Below, piece after piece: positions 20,580 through 33,061 of a DNA stretch of 64,000 nt. Below the pieces are notes generated by a model that was not told the DNA's origin, made no database searches, and was given only the letters and a program-made list of their open reading frames with translations. The DNA is from Aquarana catesbeiana (Eukaryota; Chordata; Amphibia; Anura; Ranidae). The stretch is taken from assembly GCF_042186555.1 (NCBI RefSeq), contig NC_133336.1:34597082-34661081 (forward strand), written 5' to 3'. Positions within the stretch are counted from its first letter, which is position 1; every line of letters starts with the position of its first letter. Position numbers and translations under genes: made by a program.

Positions 20580-23035
20580 CGTAAAGAAATTCTGTCCCAG
20601 CCATTGACATGCTCAGCGTCTAAATGCTAGCTTGGCCAAATTGCTAGCACTGCTGCCTTTTCAGCTGGTAGATTCTGCCCTCTTTCATGAATTTGTGGAA
20701 TGTGCTGTATCACAGTGGCAGGTTCCAAAACAGCATTTTTTTTTTTTACATAAGGCCATTCCAGCTCTCTACCTTCCACATGACGGTAATGTTTTGGCCT
20801 CTGTTGGACAGGGCGGTCAGCAGCAAAGTTCATATTACCACTGACTCGTGGTCCAGCAGGCATGGGCAGGGACGTTGCCTTTCCTTCACGGTGCACTAGG
20901 TAACTCTGCTGGCAGCTGGGAAGGATGCAGGACACGGTTCAGTGTTGTTGGAGCTTGTTCTGCCACCACGCCTCCAAAAAGCTTGTGATTCTGCCACAGC
21001 TTTCTGCTCCACCTCCTCTTCTTCCTCTATGGCCTTTTCTGCGGAATTGTCCTCTGATCCAGGCAGTGCTCTGTAAGTGTTCAAGGGGCTACGCAAGCAG
21101 TCAGGCTAAAAGTGCTTCAGTTGGCCTGCCTAGAAGACAGGAACCACACTAGGGCAGAGATTCTGTCAGCTCTGCAGGGGCAGGCTCAGAGCAGGTGGTT
21201 GATGCCACATCAGCTTGAGCCAGGAATGGTTGTATGCGACAATGGCACCAACCTTCTCTCTGCCCTCCGACAGGGACACTTGACCCATGTTCCATTTTTG
21301 CACATGTACTGAATTTGGTGGTGCAGTGTTTCTTCAGGTACCCAGGCATACAAGATCTGAGGCAGGCCAGAAAAGTCTGTGGCCTTTCCTGACGGTCATA
21401 CAATGCCAGTGCTCGGCTGGCTGACATTAAACGGGAATGCAACCTGCCCACCAATCGCCTCATTTGTGACATGCCCACCAGGTGGAACTCAACATTTGCA
21501 ATGCTGCAGCAGCTGCACACACAGAAGAGGGCCATCAATGAGTACCCGTGCGAGTATTGCACCAGGGTCAGGGGAGCTTGGCTTCTTTTCGCCACGCCAG
21601 TGGCTACTGATCAAGGATGCATAGACTGTCCTGTCACAATTTGTGGAGTCCACAAGGATGGCGAGCAGCAACAATGACAATGACATCAGTGACACTGTCC
21701 CTCTAGTCCTCCTGCTGGAGCACACGCTTTGTGGAATAATGGACAGAGCACTTGAGGCAGAACAGCGGTAGGAAAAGGAGGACTTCCTTTTCTCTCAAGG
21801 CCCCTTTTATGCAGATGGCATTCCTGCGGGACCACCAAACACACAGGAAGAAGAGGAGGAGGATTGTGTTAGTATGGATGTAGAGGATAACGCAGCAGTC
21901 TTCAAGGGATCGTTTTCAGTCCCCAGAAACCCAAGGAGTTGTATGTGGCTGGGAGGAGGCAGTTCCGGATAATGTCATCCTTGGTGACCCAAAGGACTCA
22001 GAATTGAATGCCTCTGCAAACTTATGCTGCATGGCCTCCCTGATTCCGCAAAGCCTGCAAAAGGACCATAGGATTTGTAGTATCAAGGAGAGGGATCATT
22101 ACTGGCTGGTAAACCTTCTTGATCCACGTTACAAGGGTTAAGTTGCAGAATTTATCCTGCCTTTGTAGAGGGAACAGAGGATGAAACATCTTCAGGAGGC
22201 CTTGAAAAAAAGTTTGTGCAACACATTTCCAGACCCTGGGAGGTTACCATTTCCTGGTGCTGGACAAGGTGTTTCTAATGCCCTGTACACACGATCGGAC
22301 ATTCCGACAACAAAATCCATTGGATTATTTCCGACGGATGTTGGCTCAAACTTGTCTTGCATACACAAGGTCACACACAGTTAGTCGGAAATTCTGAACG
22401 TCAAGAACGCGGTGATGTACACGACGAACCAAGAAAAATAAAGTTCAATAGCCAGTGCGGCTCTTCTGCTTGATTCTGAGCATGCGTGGCACTTTTGTGC
22501 ATCGGAATTGTCTACACACGATCGGAATTTACGCAAACGGATTTTGTTGTCGGAAAATTTTAGATCCAGCTCTCAAACTTTGTGTGTTGGAAATTCCGAT
22601 GAAAAAAGTCCGATGGAGCCTACGCACGGTCAGAATTTCCGACAACAAGCTTCAATCGCACATTTTCCGTCGGAAAGTCCGATCGTGTGTACAGGGCATT
22701 AAGCTTCACTCGGTCAGAGGAAGAGCGGTGCAGAAGGTGGCTGACTGATGCATTTAAACAATTTTTCAGTCCTCAGCGCCAAGGTCTGATAGGCTCAAGC
22801 AACCATCGCCAGCATCTGTATTATATGGTCCAGGAATATCTAGGGGCTCAAGAGCAGACTTGGATACCTTTCCAACAGAGCATCCACTGGGTCTTGAGGA
22901 TGGACCACTGGCCAGAACTTTCTCAATATGCAATCGAGCTACTGGCCTGTCCTGCATCCAGTGTGCTTTCTGAACACACATTCAGTGCTGCTGGAGGGTT
23001 TGTAATGGATCAAAGAGTGCACCTGTCCCAGTGTT
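20580..23035 (+). pseudogene. hAT-superfamily (ZBED-like) transposase remnant
   Basis: Disjoint + strand frames read as one decayed hAT transposase: FHEFVECAVSQWQVP near 20680; TDSWSS near 20845, matching the family's LTTDxWS; CDNGTNLLSALRQG near 21237, matching the family's VTDNAxN motif; PTRWNSTFAMLQQL near 21474, matching the highly conserved TRWNS; and the C-terminal dimerisation region near 22940 (ELLACPASSVLSEHTFSAAG). Many stops and shifts separate them, and a 420-bp MITE (22279-22698) lies inside the gene. The 3' end is cut off by another repeat at about 23045. In the family this enzyme does cut-and-paste transposition in the nucleus; here it is dead. Terminal repeats were not located. 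Confidence 0.85.
22279..22698. mobile_element. MITE with GTACACACGATCGGA ends, inside the hAT remnant
   Basis: Terminal repeats TGCCCTGTACACACGATCGG and its complement at the right end (CCGATCGTGTGTACAGGGCA). Flanks are CTAA on the left and TTAA on the right, consistent with a 2- or 3-bp TA/TWA target, as in PIF/Harbinger elements. Internal text is full of TCGGAAATTCCGA-type palindromes. Confidence 0.85.
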
Positions 23036-23044
23036 GCCAACCGT

Positions 23045-23313
23045 CAGTATTTTTACTGGCAGCCAGTACAAAATATTGTGTTTTTTCCAAATTTTTGCTC
23101 TTTTTTTGTTTATAGCGCAAAAAAATAAAAACCGCAGAGGTGATCAAATACCACCAAAAGAAAGCTCTATTTGTGGGAAAAAAAGGACATCAATTTTGTT
23201 TGGGTGCAACGTCGCACGACCGCGCAATTGTCAGTTAAAGCGACGCAGTGCCGAATCGCAAAAAGCGCTCTGGTCAGGAAGGGGGTAAATTCTTCTGGGG
23301 CTGAAGTGGTTAA
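23045..23313 (-). repeat. TTAACCACTT-ended repeat, truncated copy
   Basis: Reverse-oriented end of the family at 10287-11443, finishing GGGGCTGAAGTGGTTA. It truncates the hAT pseudogene. Confidence 0.75.
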
Positions 23314-23544
23314 AAACTTTTTTTTTGCATTAATACATGGCCCCTGGGCAGTATCTGAGTCCCCAAACACTTTTATGGCAATAACTTGCATATTAGACTT
23401 TAAAATTTACACTTTTGATTTTTCACGTTTATGTCCCATAGACTTTAACGGTGATCACATGTTTGTAGAATTTCTTTGTCTGTTTGCATGTTTTTGGTGC
23501 AAACCGAACCGGGGAGGGGGGTGGGGGGTGTTCGGCTCCTTCCA
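23314..23544. other. Unassigned
   Basis: No gene or transposon end recognised. Confidence 0.4.
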
Positions 23545-23880
23545 AACAGCGATATCAGAACCAATTCAATCATACAGTTTGCAGTGTACATAGATAAAGG
23601 AATATTCCTGAACTTTGTTTTATCTCATGGTTACTGTGAAATTGTGTGAATGCATCAATACAGTGCATGTGATCTCAGCTTGCATTCATTGAATGAGTTT
23701 GCCAAAATTGTAAATATTGTAGAATATACAGCCTCATGCTACCTATCTAAGCACCATTCCATGCTGAATAAACTAAATGTATCTTAAATAGAAAAACTAT
23801 CTATAGATAGATTTTTACTTCAAAGGCATTTTATTAAAATAAATTTGATAAAAAAAAAAAAAAAAAAATCAGATTTAACC
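23545..23880. repeat. Dispersed repeat shared with 51410-51790 and 61310-61355
   Basis: Shared text: ATTCAATCATACAGTTTG, then GAACTTTGTTTTATCTCATG, then GCATTTTATTAAAATAA. The fuller copy at 51024-51866 shows GATTTAAATCA-rich ends. Non-coding. Confidence 0.75.
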
Positions 23881-24708
23881 ACCTCCATACCAGGCCATTG
23901 TCATATGAGAGAAATCAAGCATCCAAAGTTCATCCACCTTCACCCAGAGGGGGAAAAAGGGAGGTGTAGAGAAGATCCCCGGATTGGAGGTGAATCCAAA
24001 TTGATAGGTCTATGCCCTTACCAGAAACGGTGGACCTCCTAAATAGCAAGGTCTAACTCGCGGGCAGATACAGCCCTCTGCAGGGACAGATGGACCTCCT
24101 GTACGTCCGTCGCCTCGAGCTTCCGTAGCGTTCCAAAGTAGGCAGACCCAAGATCCTAATCTTTGTGATGGCTTGCTGGGAGTCCCTGGGTTCACTTCAC
24201 TTGTCTGAGGACAGACATTGCATGTGATTTGCACCACATTGCTGTGCAGATCACATGCGATGTCTGCGCAATGCGATTTCAGTTATACAAGCTGTATGAC
24301 TAAAAATCGCATTTGCTCGTGGTGCAGGACCCTTTTCTTGGTCTGCACTGGAATCGGATCACGTTTTTGTTCACACCTATACGATCCGATTCCTTCACCA
24401 TTTGACAGTTTGCACTGCGATCCAATCTGAGGGGTGTCTTTAACTTTACATTGACACCCCCCCCCAGTGGTTCACAGATCTCAGTGTGAACCATGGTGCA
24501 ATGTGGGAACCAGCACTGAATCGCAGGGGTTCCCGCATCAAACCAGTACTTGGGCATAAAATGACTGATGGCAAAAAAACCCTCAAGCCTTTACCGCCAT
24601 TATACTTTACATAGTTAGGCTTTACTTACCTAAACATGGCTCTACCTGTGATCACCTAAAATATACAACCCTAACACAGGGTGGGTGGTTGGCGGAAGCA
24701 CTGTGTTA
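23881..24708. other. Unassigned intergenic sequence
   Basis: Contains a short inverted-repeat region around 24208-24310 (CATGTGATTTGCACCACATT and CAGATCACATGCGAT words), probably a MITE fragment. No gene. Confidence 0.4.
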
Positions 24709-25114
24709 TGCAGCGTACACACGGTTGGACTTTTCGACCAGACTTGTCCGACGGACCAAATCCGGCGAACAATACGATCGTGTGTGGGCTTCACCGGACC
24801 TTCAGCTGACTTTTCCAGTCGCAAATCTGACGGACTTTAGATTTGGAACATGCTTCAAATCTTTACGTCGGAACTCCGCTGGACCCAGAAATCCGCTCGT
24901 CTGTATGCTAGTCCGACGGACAAAAACCGACGCTAGGGCAGCTATTGGCTATCAAATTCCTTATTTTAATCCGGTGTACGTCATCACGTATGAATCCGTC
25001 GGACATGGTGTGATCGTGTGTAGGTAAGTCCGTTCGTTAAAAAGTCTGTCGGAAGTCCGCTGGAAAGTCTGTCGGACCAGTCCAGTCGAAAAGCCCGACC
25101 GTGTGTACGCAGCA
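24709..25114. mobile_element. MITE with TTA target duplication
   Basis: TTA at 24706-24708 and 25115-25117 flanks ends TGCAGCGTACACACGG and CCGTGTGTACGCAGCA. It is the same family as 59731-60112. A 3-bp TWA duplication points to PIF/Harbinger; there is no coding sequence. Confidence 0.85.
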
Positions 25115-25492
25115 TTACATTAGGGTTGCAATTTTCGGCATAGTTTGGGTAGTATGGTGTATAATCTTAGGAAAGGGCTCCAATCTAGCAATCCTCTATG
25201 CAAAAGTTGCACTACAGAGCTCTTATTACTGTGTATAGGTCCCTACCTGTACCCCAGAACACAGGCATTAGGCACTATCTGCACATACTTATGGATTATC
25301 TCCACCTCACATCTAGATGTACACTTTAGAAAATGCTCGAGTTTCAACCCTCTCCTTGCCAGTTGTGGGTCAGCAGATATGGAGCAAAAACAAGTTAACC
25401 GGGAGAGGGACATAAAACTAAAACGGGAGCTCTTCAATATAACAGTCACCTGCAGACATGTCTGAGATATGTCACAAGTCATTTTCTGTAGC
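25115..25492. other. Unassigned intergenic sequence
   Basis: A 106-codon open frame at 25145-25465 has no recognisable homology. No other signal. Confidence 0.35.
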
Positions 25493-25926
25493 TAAAGTGA
25501 TTGTTTATTTTAATCGAAAAAGAAAAGACTTTACAAACATGTTACGCTTACCTCCTCAGTGCAGGAGTTTTGCACAGAGCAGCCCTGATCCTCCTCTTCT
25601 GGGGTCCCTGGCTGTAGCTCCTCCCTCCTGCTGAGTGCCCCAGCCACAAGCAGCTCTGTGTATCCATTCAGACACATGGCCACATTTCGGCCCCACCCCC
25701 TCTGTCTCATTGGCTGAGTTTAATTGACAACAGTGGGAGCCTATGGTGCCGCTGCTGCGTCTCAGCCAATCAGGAGGGAGAGTCCTGGACGTCTGAGGCA
25801 CTTGTGGACATCGCTGGATGGAGATGGGGATTAGGTAAGTATTAGGAGGGCTGCTACACACTTGTGTTTTTTTTTTTTTTTTTTTTTATATCTTAATGAA
25901 TAAAATGCACCTTTACAATCACTTTA
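25493..25926. mobile_element. MITE with TAAAGTGATTGT ends
   Basis: Left TAAAGTGATTGT and right ACAATCACTTTA are complementary. The body contains TTTTGCACAGAGCAGCCC and TTCTGGGGTCCC, shared with 32344, 37336 and (inverted) 52207. A poly-T of 18 lies at 25868-25887. Confidence 0.8.
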
Positions 25927-26779
25927 ACCACTTGCCATCATTATACTGCGGCAGGTCAGCGCAAACCGTCGGTCCCTTTAAGCGGGATAGCAGGCACGCA
26001 CGTGCTCCTGCTGCACAGCAGGTGTGCCGATGCTCGTGACCGGCGGTCACAATGACCGCCGGCCACGAACGATCACAGACACGAGAGGCAGAACAGGGAC
26101 GTGTGTGTGTGTGTGTGTGTAAAACCACACACACCTCAGTTCTGTGGATGAGAGAAAGATCGTGAGTTCCTACGAGCTGGGAACATCTGTCATCTCCTAT
26201 AGTCAGTCCCCCTCCCCCACAGTTAGAACACACACCTAGGGAACACAGTTAACACCTTCCCTGCCAGTGTCATTTATACAGTAATCAGTGCATTTTTATA
26301 GATTACAGATCGCTGCCATTACTAGTTAAAAAAAAAAAAAAAAAAAAAATTATTATATAGATATAGAGAGAGAGAGAGAATAATAAAAATTCCATAAATA
26401 TATCCCCTATTTTGTTGACGCTATAACTTTTGGCAACCCAAATCTATATATGATTTTTAATACCAAAAATATGTAGAATACATTTCGGCCTAAACTAAGG
26501 AAAAAATTAGCCTTTAAAAAAAAAAAAAATAAATTGGGGATATTCATTACACTAAAAAGTACAAAATGTGTTTTTTTTCAAAATTGTCGCTTTTTTTGTT
26601 TATAGCGCAAAAAATATAAACCGCAGAGATGATCAAATACCACCAAAACAAAGCTCTATTTGTGGGGAAAAAACTTTTGGGTACATTGCACGACCACGCA
26701 ATTGTCAGTTAAAGCAGCGACGAATCGCAAAAAATGGCCGGGTCAATGAGCAGCCAATTCTTCTGGGGCTGAAGTGGTT
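25927..26779. repeat. TTAACCACTT-ended repeat, full-length copy
   Basis: Begins AACCACTTGCCATCATTATA and ends GGGGCTGAAGTGGTTAA. It contains a (GT)10 run at 26101-26120 and a long A run at about 26330. The two ends are short inverted repeats (AACCACTT and AAGTGGTT), so the family may be a DNA transposon derivative. Confidence 0.8.
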
Positions 26780-27580
26780 AAGCGCTTGCCGACCATCCCA
26801 CGTATATGTACTGCGGGATGGTGGCTCCTACAGGCGAAAACACGTACCTGTAGGTTTGTGGCGTGCCGCCCACGACCAGCTCCTGCTGTGGTTAAAAACA
26901 GTGGGAGCCAATCAGCAGGCCCGCTGATCATTCCCGACAGAGGCAGAATGGCAGTCTGCCTATGTAAACAAGGTAGATTGTCGTTCTGTGACAAGGGAAG
27001 ATAGAGAGCCTGTGTTTCTTCCCACAGTTAGCAAGCACTCCCTAGGGACACATTTAACTCTTTGATCACCCGATGTTAACACCGTCCCTGCCAGTGTTAT
27101 TAGTACAGTGACAGTGCATATTTTTAAGCATTGATCACTGTATTAGTGTCACTGGTCCCCAAAAAGTGTCACTTAGTGTCCGGCGCAATGTTGCAGTCCC
27201 GCTATAAGTTGCTGATTGCCATCCTTACTAGTGAAAAAATATGCCATAGTTTGTAGATTACTTATGCACAAACCAATCAATTTTTTTTTTTTTTACCAAA
27301 AACCACGTAGCAGAATACACACTGGCCTAAATTAATGAAGAAATCTTATTATTTTTTAAAAAAAATTTTATTGGGAAAGTTTTATAGCAAAATGTAAAAA
27401 AATAAATTTTTTTCTTCAAAAATGTAGTTTTTTTGTTTATAGTGCAAAAAATAAATTGCAGAAGTGATCAAATGCCACCAAAACAAAGCTCCATTTGTGG
27501 GGAAAAAAAAAAAAAAGGACACATTTTATTTGTGTACAGCGTCGCATGACCATGCAAATCTTCCAGAGCTGAAGTGGTTA
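26780..27580. repeat. Second TTAACCACTT-ended repeat, directly adjoining
   Basis: Begins AGCGCTTGCCGACCATCCCA and ends GAGCTGAAGTGGTTAA at about 27580. It lies in direct tandem with the preceding copy and stops about 30 bp beyond the distal FKBP3 poly(A) signal. Confidence 0.8.
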
Positions 27581-27613
27581 ATAAAGAAACACCCAAAAGA
27601 TCAATGTGTCCAG

Positions 27614-27654
27614 TTTATTTACATGGTAGCAGAGGTGTAAACAAAGCATTTATT
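27614..27654 (-). terminator. FKBP3: FKBP3 poly(A) signals
   Basis: On the minus strand AATAAA occurs at 27649-27654 and 27614-27619, 41 and 76 bp after the FKBP3 stop codon. Either would give a very short 3' UTR. Which one is used cannot be told from sequence. Confidence 0.65.
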
Positions 27655-27694
27655 CCGTCACATTCTGGTAGTTGAAGATCACAGCTGTTATTTT

Positions 27695-27749
27695 TCAGTT
27701 GATGTCAACCAGTTCCACTTCAAAAAACAGCTTGGCATTGGGTGGGATT
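27695..27749 (-). CDS. FKBP3: FKBP3 exon 7 and stop
   Basis: 55 nt, completing Lys208 and encoding IPPNAKLFFEVELVDIN, then TGA at 27697-27695. The acceptor is TTACTCAG. The family ends ELVDID or similar, so the terminus is complete. Confidence 0.97.
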
Positions 27750-27960
27750 CTGAGTAACGTAGTTAAGGAAACCATAGAAGCTCCATATCCAGTTTCGAAA
27801 ATGGACCAGTACAGCCTGGAAGGGAAGCAAAGACTGACCAACAACAAAGATACCAGTGTCTGAGATCTTCACTATTCTCAGAATTATAGATATTTGCACC
27901 TGTTTACACTATACCGTCAAAAGTATTGGGACACATGCCTATATATATATATATATATAC

Positions 27961-28020
<60 letters not shown>

Positions 28021-31000
28021 TTAAATGGCGCCTTAGTCCATAGGTTTCAATATTGAGTTGGCCCACCCTTTGCAGCTATAACAGCTTCAACTGGGAAGGC
28101 TGACCAAGGTTTAGGAGTGTGTCTATGGGAATGTTTGACTATTCCTCCAGAAGCACATTTGGTCAGGCACTGATGTGGACAAGGTCTGGCTCACAGTCTC
28201 TCTAATTCATCCCAAAGGTATCAAGGTAGAGGTCAGGATTCTGTGGTGAAGGAACTTGACTGGTCTGCACAAACTCGCTCCTCCATGTCTTTATGGACCT
28301 TGCTTTGTGCACGGGTCCAAATCATTTGGAGGAGGAGGTATTATGGTGTGGGGTTCTCAGGGGTTGGGCTTGGCCCCTTCGTTCCAGTGAAGGGAAGTCT
28401 TAAGGCGTCAGCATACTAAGACATTTTGGACAACTTCATGCTTACAACTTTGTGGGAACAGTTTGGGGATGGTCCCTTCCTGTTCCAACATGACTGCACA
28501 AAGCAAGGTCCATAAAGACGTGGGAGAAAATTGACTGCACAGAGTCCTCACCTCAACCTGATAGAACACCTTTGGGATGAATTTGAGCGGAGACTGTGAG
28601 CCAGGCCTTCTCGTCCAACATCAGTGCCTGACCTCACAAATGCACTTCTGGAAGAACGGTCAAACGTTCGCATAGGCACAGTCCTAAACCTTGTGGACAG
28701 CCTTCCCAGAAGAGTTGAAGCTGTTAGAGCTGCAAGGGGTGGGCCAACTCAATATTGAACCCTACGGACTAAGAATGGGATGCCATTAAAGTTCATGTGT
28801 GTGTAAAGGCAGATGTCCCAATACTTTTGACAATATAGTGTATGTCCCATAGGGCACTGAGAATAGATCAGGTAAGTGACGTCCTACTGAGCATCTGAGG
28901 CCTGAGGTTATGTTATCTGTCATCCTACAATGGAGAAGAGACAATCAATGTAGTCCCTACATCATAGTCACTTGAGTAGGAACAACCTTGGCAGGAGAGT
29001 ATCTAGTCCTCCTCTCCCTCCAGTCAAACTAGGCTTCACTAATAAAACTTGCTTATGTGACAAATAAGGTGTAAAATGTACAGACTATAATTTTCTCCAA
29101 CAGTACTATAAATGGTATAGTATCAAAATAACTATTACCAGGAAAGAGATCCTATAAAAGTCTATTCAATTCTGGGAACTTCCCTAAGCATGTCAGAAGA
29201 TGCCTGCAAAGCATGTGATGCGTTTCTGATCACAAGCAATATTTTTTTTCACTTTTTTAGCCTATGGGTGTATCCGTGACACTCAACCTAATAAATACAC
29301 AAAGATCTGACAACATGTGATCAATATCTACAGTAAGGCTCGGTTCCGACTGGTGCGCCATAGGATCCAACTTATGAGCACAAGTCGCCTAAGATGTCAA
29401 ATTATATGTTGACCTTTGAGAGCCGTCTCAACTGATTTGACACAAGTCGCTCAGACTTTACAAAAGGTTCCTGAACCAATTTGGTCTGACTTCAATGCCA
29501 GAGATTGTAAAATGTCACAAAGTTAGATTCCAAAGTTGCAATGAAAGCTGTGCGACTTTAGAGTCAGGCTAGTGTGAACCAGGGCTAAAACCTATTCTGT
29601 GGATGAAAAAAAAAAAACAACAAAAAAAAAAAAAACAAAAAAAACAAAAAAACAAAAAAACAAAAAAACAGAGACCTAAACACCATTCATTTCTTTCAAA
29701 GCTTTTCAAGGAAATTCTTATAGCAAGAACAAATGAGTGTGATGTCTTGGGCTTACATCAATTGCATTATGGGTTTTAAAGTGAACCTGTGCTTTGCTGA
29801 TGATGGCCAAGAAAAGAGGATTCTTGCACTCACCGTAAAATCATTTTTCTTGGAGTCCATGGAGGGGACACAGGAAGTCTTAAAACTTTTGGGTTATATA
29901 TGTAGCGCAGGGGTTTTGCTACCCAATCATGCTAAATAATGTATTGTTCCTTAACCTCCCTGGCGGTATGATTATTTCAGATTTTAGGTGCTGAAAGCGG
30001 TACAATTATTTTGCATTGAAATTTAGTGTTTTAGATTGTAGGCCTGTAATTCTTAGGAATAACTCACTTAAATCTGTCCAAACAAGAGTCTAGTAGAATC
30101 CCGGGTATGATAAAGTTTGAAACACAAAATAATAAATTATAATATAATAAATACCTATAATTATAATAAAAATTATTCAATAGTGTAATCAAATCAAAAA
30201 CACTGAAATATGCGCAGTTGCAGAATTGTCGCTGTCATTACTTTTAGTGTTTGATGACGGATTTCGCCACAAATCACTATCACTCAATTCTGCGAGTGAT
30301 TCTAATTTACTATCGCTGTTTTCTTGCTGGTCTAAAACCACTTGATGTAAAGGGACACTTTTTGGTTGCTATGGACAATCTCCAGTTTCCAGGCAGAAAG
30401 AACAGTATATATAATATAAAACTGCATGCAGGGCATTGGACAAACCACTAGGGACAAAAGGGATGTGTGATTATTTTGTACAGTACTGTAATCTGTAAGA
30501 TTACAGTGTACTGTATGTATTGTGCGTTTTTAATTTTTTGAATTTGGCGCCGAACTCCGTCCCCGTGCATCGCAACGCACGCAGGGAGCGGAGCTCAGCA
30601 CTGTGAATCGAGCGAGATGACGACTCGCAGACACAGCCGGGAGACATCGCAGGATCCAGGGAACAAGGTGAGTTACTTTGCCTGGATCCTGCGATGCGAT
30701 CCCGAGTCTGGCTCGGGGTTACCGCTTTTGGTACTGAATGTTCACCCAGAGCCAGACTCGGGAATACCGCCAGGGAGGTTAAGAGTTTGGCTCCCTCTAG
30801 TGCCCTTTTAATGCTATTGAGACTTTTATTTTAGCTTCTGCGAGACGTTACAAAGCATTGTGGGGGGATGTAGTTTAAGAGGAAGTGACTCTTGTGCTTA
30901 ACTTAGTTTTGGTACTACAAAACCCACAACGCCAAGCCACAAACGCACAAGGCCAAGCTACTGCGCTGCATGCTGGGAGCAGAGATAAAAGGGTCAGCGC

Positions 31001-32736
31001 GGCCATCTTTCTTTTGTGTTGTGTGACCCAAAAGATCGGGCCCTGCACGGCGCGGAGTGGGATCGCCAGCCTCAGAGGGATTCCAGAGTACAGCCCTGCC
31101 ACTTTAACTGCGGATCGGTGTGCAGTCCAGGACATCTGAAAGTTCCTGCAACCCAGCTATCCGGAGGAGCGTTACAGCATGGTGGAGCCATCTTTCATCA
31201 GACGGAGATACCAGGAGGAGAGTCTGGACGGAGCCTAACAGCCTCTGGGTCCATGTGGTGAGAAGGGCACATGCCTATTCCAGTAGAGTACATTATTAAC
31301 TAAGTGTGCCATCTACAGACTGCTGGGGAGACTTGTAGTCCCACGGAAGTGATCTCACTTATCCACAGGCTGCATACAGTTGTATTTTAGGATTTGTGTC
31401 TCTGTGCCATAAAGTCCATACTGAATTGCATCCACTGCCAAGGAGAAAGTATTATAAGTGCCGTATATGTGCAAGTACACAATTACCAGTGCATCATTTA
31501 TCCTACAAGCTGCTTTCTACTGGTTTCCCCGTTTGGATTTACAAATACTGCAGTCTAATACCATAAGCTAGCTGGAGATCAAGAAGACAAGGGACTTTTC
31601 TTCATCTTCTACAAAGCATCACAAAAGCATGACAGTTCACTTTGCATTTGGAACATTGCAGTACAACTTAGGGGGAGCCCTTGAGCACAGAATAGAATAA
31701 AATATATAAATATCTATATCTATCTCTCTATCTCTATATATCTATCATGTTCATAACATTTACTGCAGATTTGGGGTGTATGCTTTGAGGTCTGTGGGAA
31801 GGCGCTTAATATAAGTTTTGAGGAGATTGAGCTTTTGTCCTATTGTGCGCCTGTCTGCATATACATCTCTATGGTGAACAGTGAATCTATGGTTTCATAT
31901 ATACATTGACTGCTATCCATCGTCATTAATTACCTTCAAATTCTCACACTGTTCCTTGTGTTAAATTTCCTGAATGGTTAATTGATATTTTGTGTGAGTC
32001 TATCTATTATTACAGTTGAAGTGACGGGTCCCAAGGTTACGGTAAATATAGTGTATCATTACTGTGTTTCTCTTTACTGCTGAGTCCCACACTCATATTA
32101 CCATACAGGTGTACCAGAGGGGTCCAGACTGTTCTTGGGGTTGAGAGGCAGGGTGCAGAATTGAACATTTATCAGCAGCTCCTTCGGGGTTAGTGCTTCA
32201 TATAGCCGCCTACAGGAGGATTGGACACTGGCAAACAAACTGTAGGACAACTCATCCCACATTCAGCATGCCTGATTTCTGTAGCACAACCATAAACAGA
32301 GGGTGGGACTGATGTCCAAAGTGATGGTAATGCATTCTATGCATTAAAGTGAAACAATGTTATTTTTAAATAAAGAAAAAAAAAAAAGACTAACATGTTA
32401 TACTTACCTGCTCTGGTGGTTTTGCACAGAGCAGCCCAGATCCTCGCTCTTCTTGGGTCCCTCCCTCCTGCTGAGTTCCCCCACAGCAAGTAGCTTGATA
32501 TGGGAGCACTCAAGCCAATGCCCTGTGTGTCCATTAATATCTGGAGCCGTGGCACGGCCCCGCCTCCTCTCTCTTCCCATTGGCTCACTGATAGCAGCCC
32601 ACTGCTGTGTCTCAGCCAATCAGGAGGAAGAGTCCTGGTCAGCCGAGTCTCTCATGCAACATCGCTGGATCGAGATGGGGCTCAGGTAAGTATTAGGGGG
32701 GCTGCTGCACACTGAAAGTTTTTTTTTTCTTAATGC

Positions 32737-32778
<42 letters not shown>

Positions 32779-33025
32779 CCGTCTAGAACCACTAATTTTT
32801 TTTGGGGTTCAGCTGTCACCCTCTTTATGCTTACCTGAGACACCTCCATCCAGCAATGTGCATGAGAGCAGTGGTTCTCCCGGGTCTCTCTACTTATTGG
32901 CTCCTGCTGCTGTCAATCACAGCAGTTGAGCCAATGAGAGAGCAGGGGGTGGGGCTGAGCCACACTGTGTGAATGGACAATGTCCAGTCGGAGGAGGAGG
33001 AGCCAGAACCACTGGCAGGGGACCC

Positions 33026-33061
<36 letters not shown>

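Noticed and set aside
22687..23115. 142-codon frame as a functional domesticated hAT gene
   Set aside because: It is only the C-terminal part, starts inside a nested MITE, and upstream parts are full of stops and shifts.
30885..31261. GC-rich stretch as a first exon and promoter of another gene
   Set aside because: Short frames match no known protein and no splice-linked exon was found; left as unassigned intron sequence.
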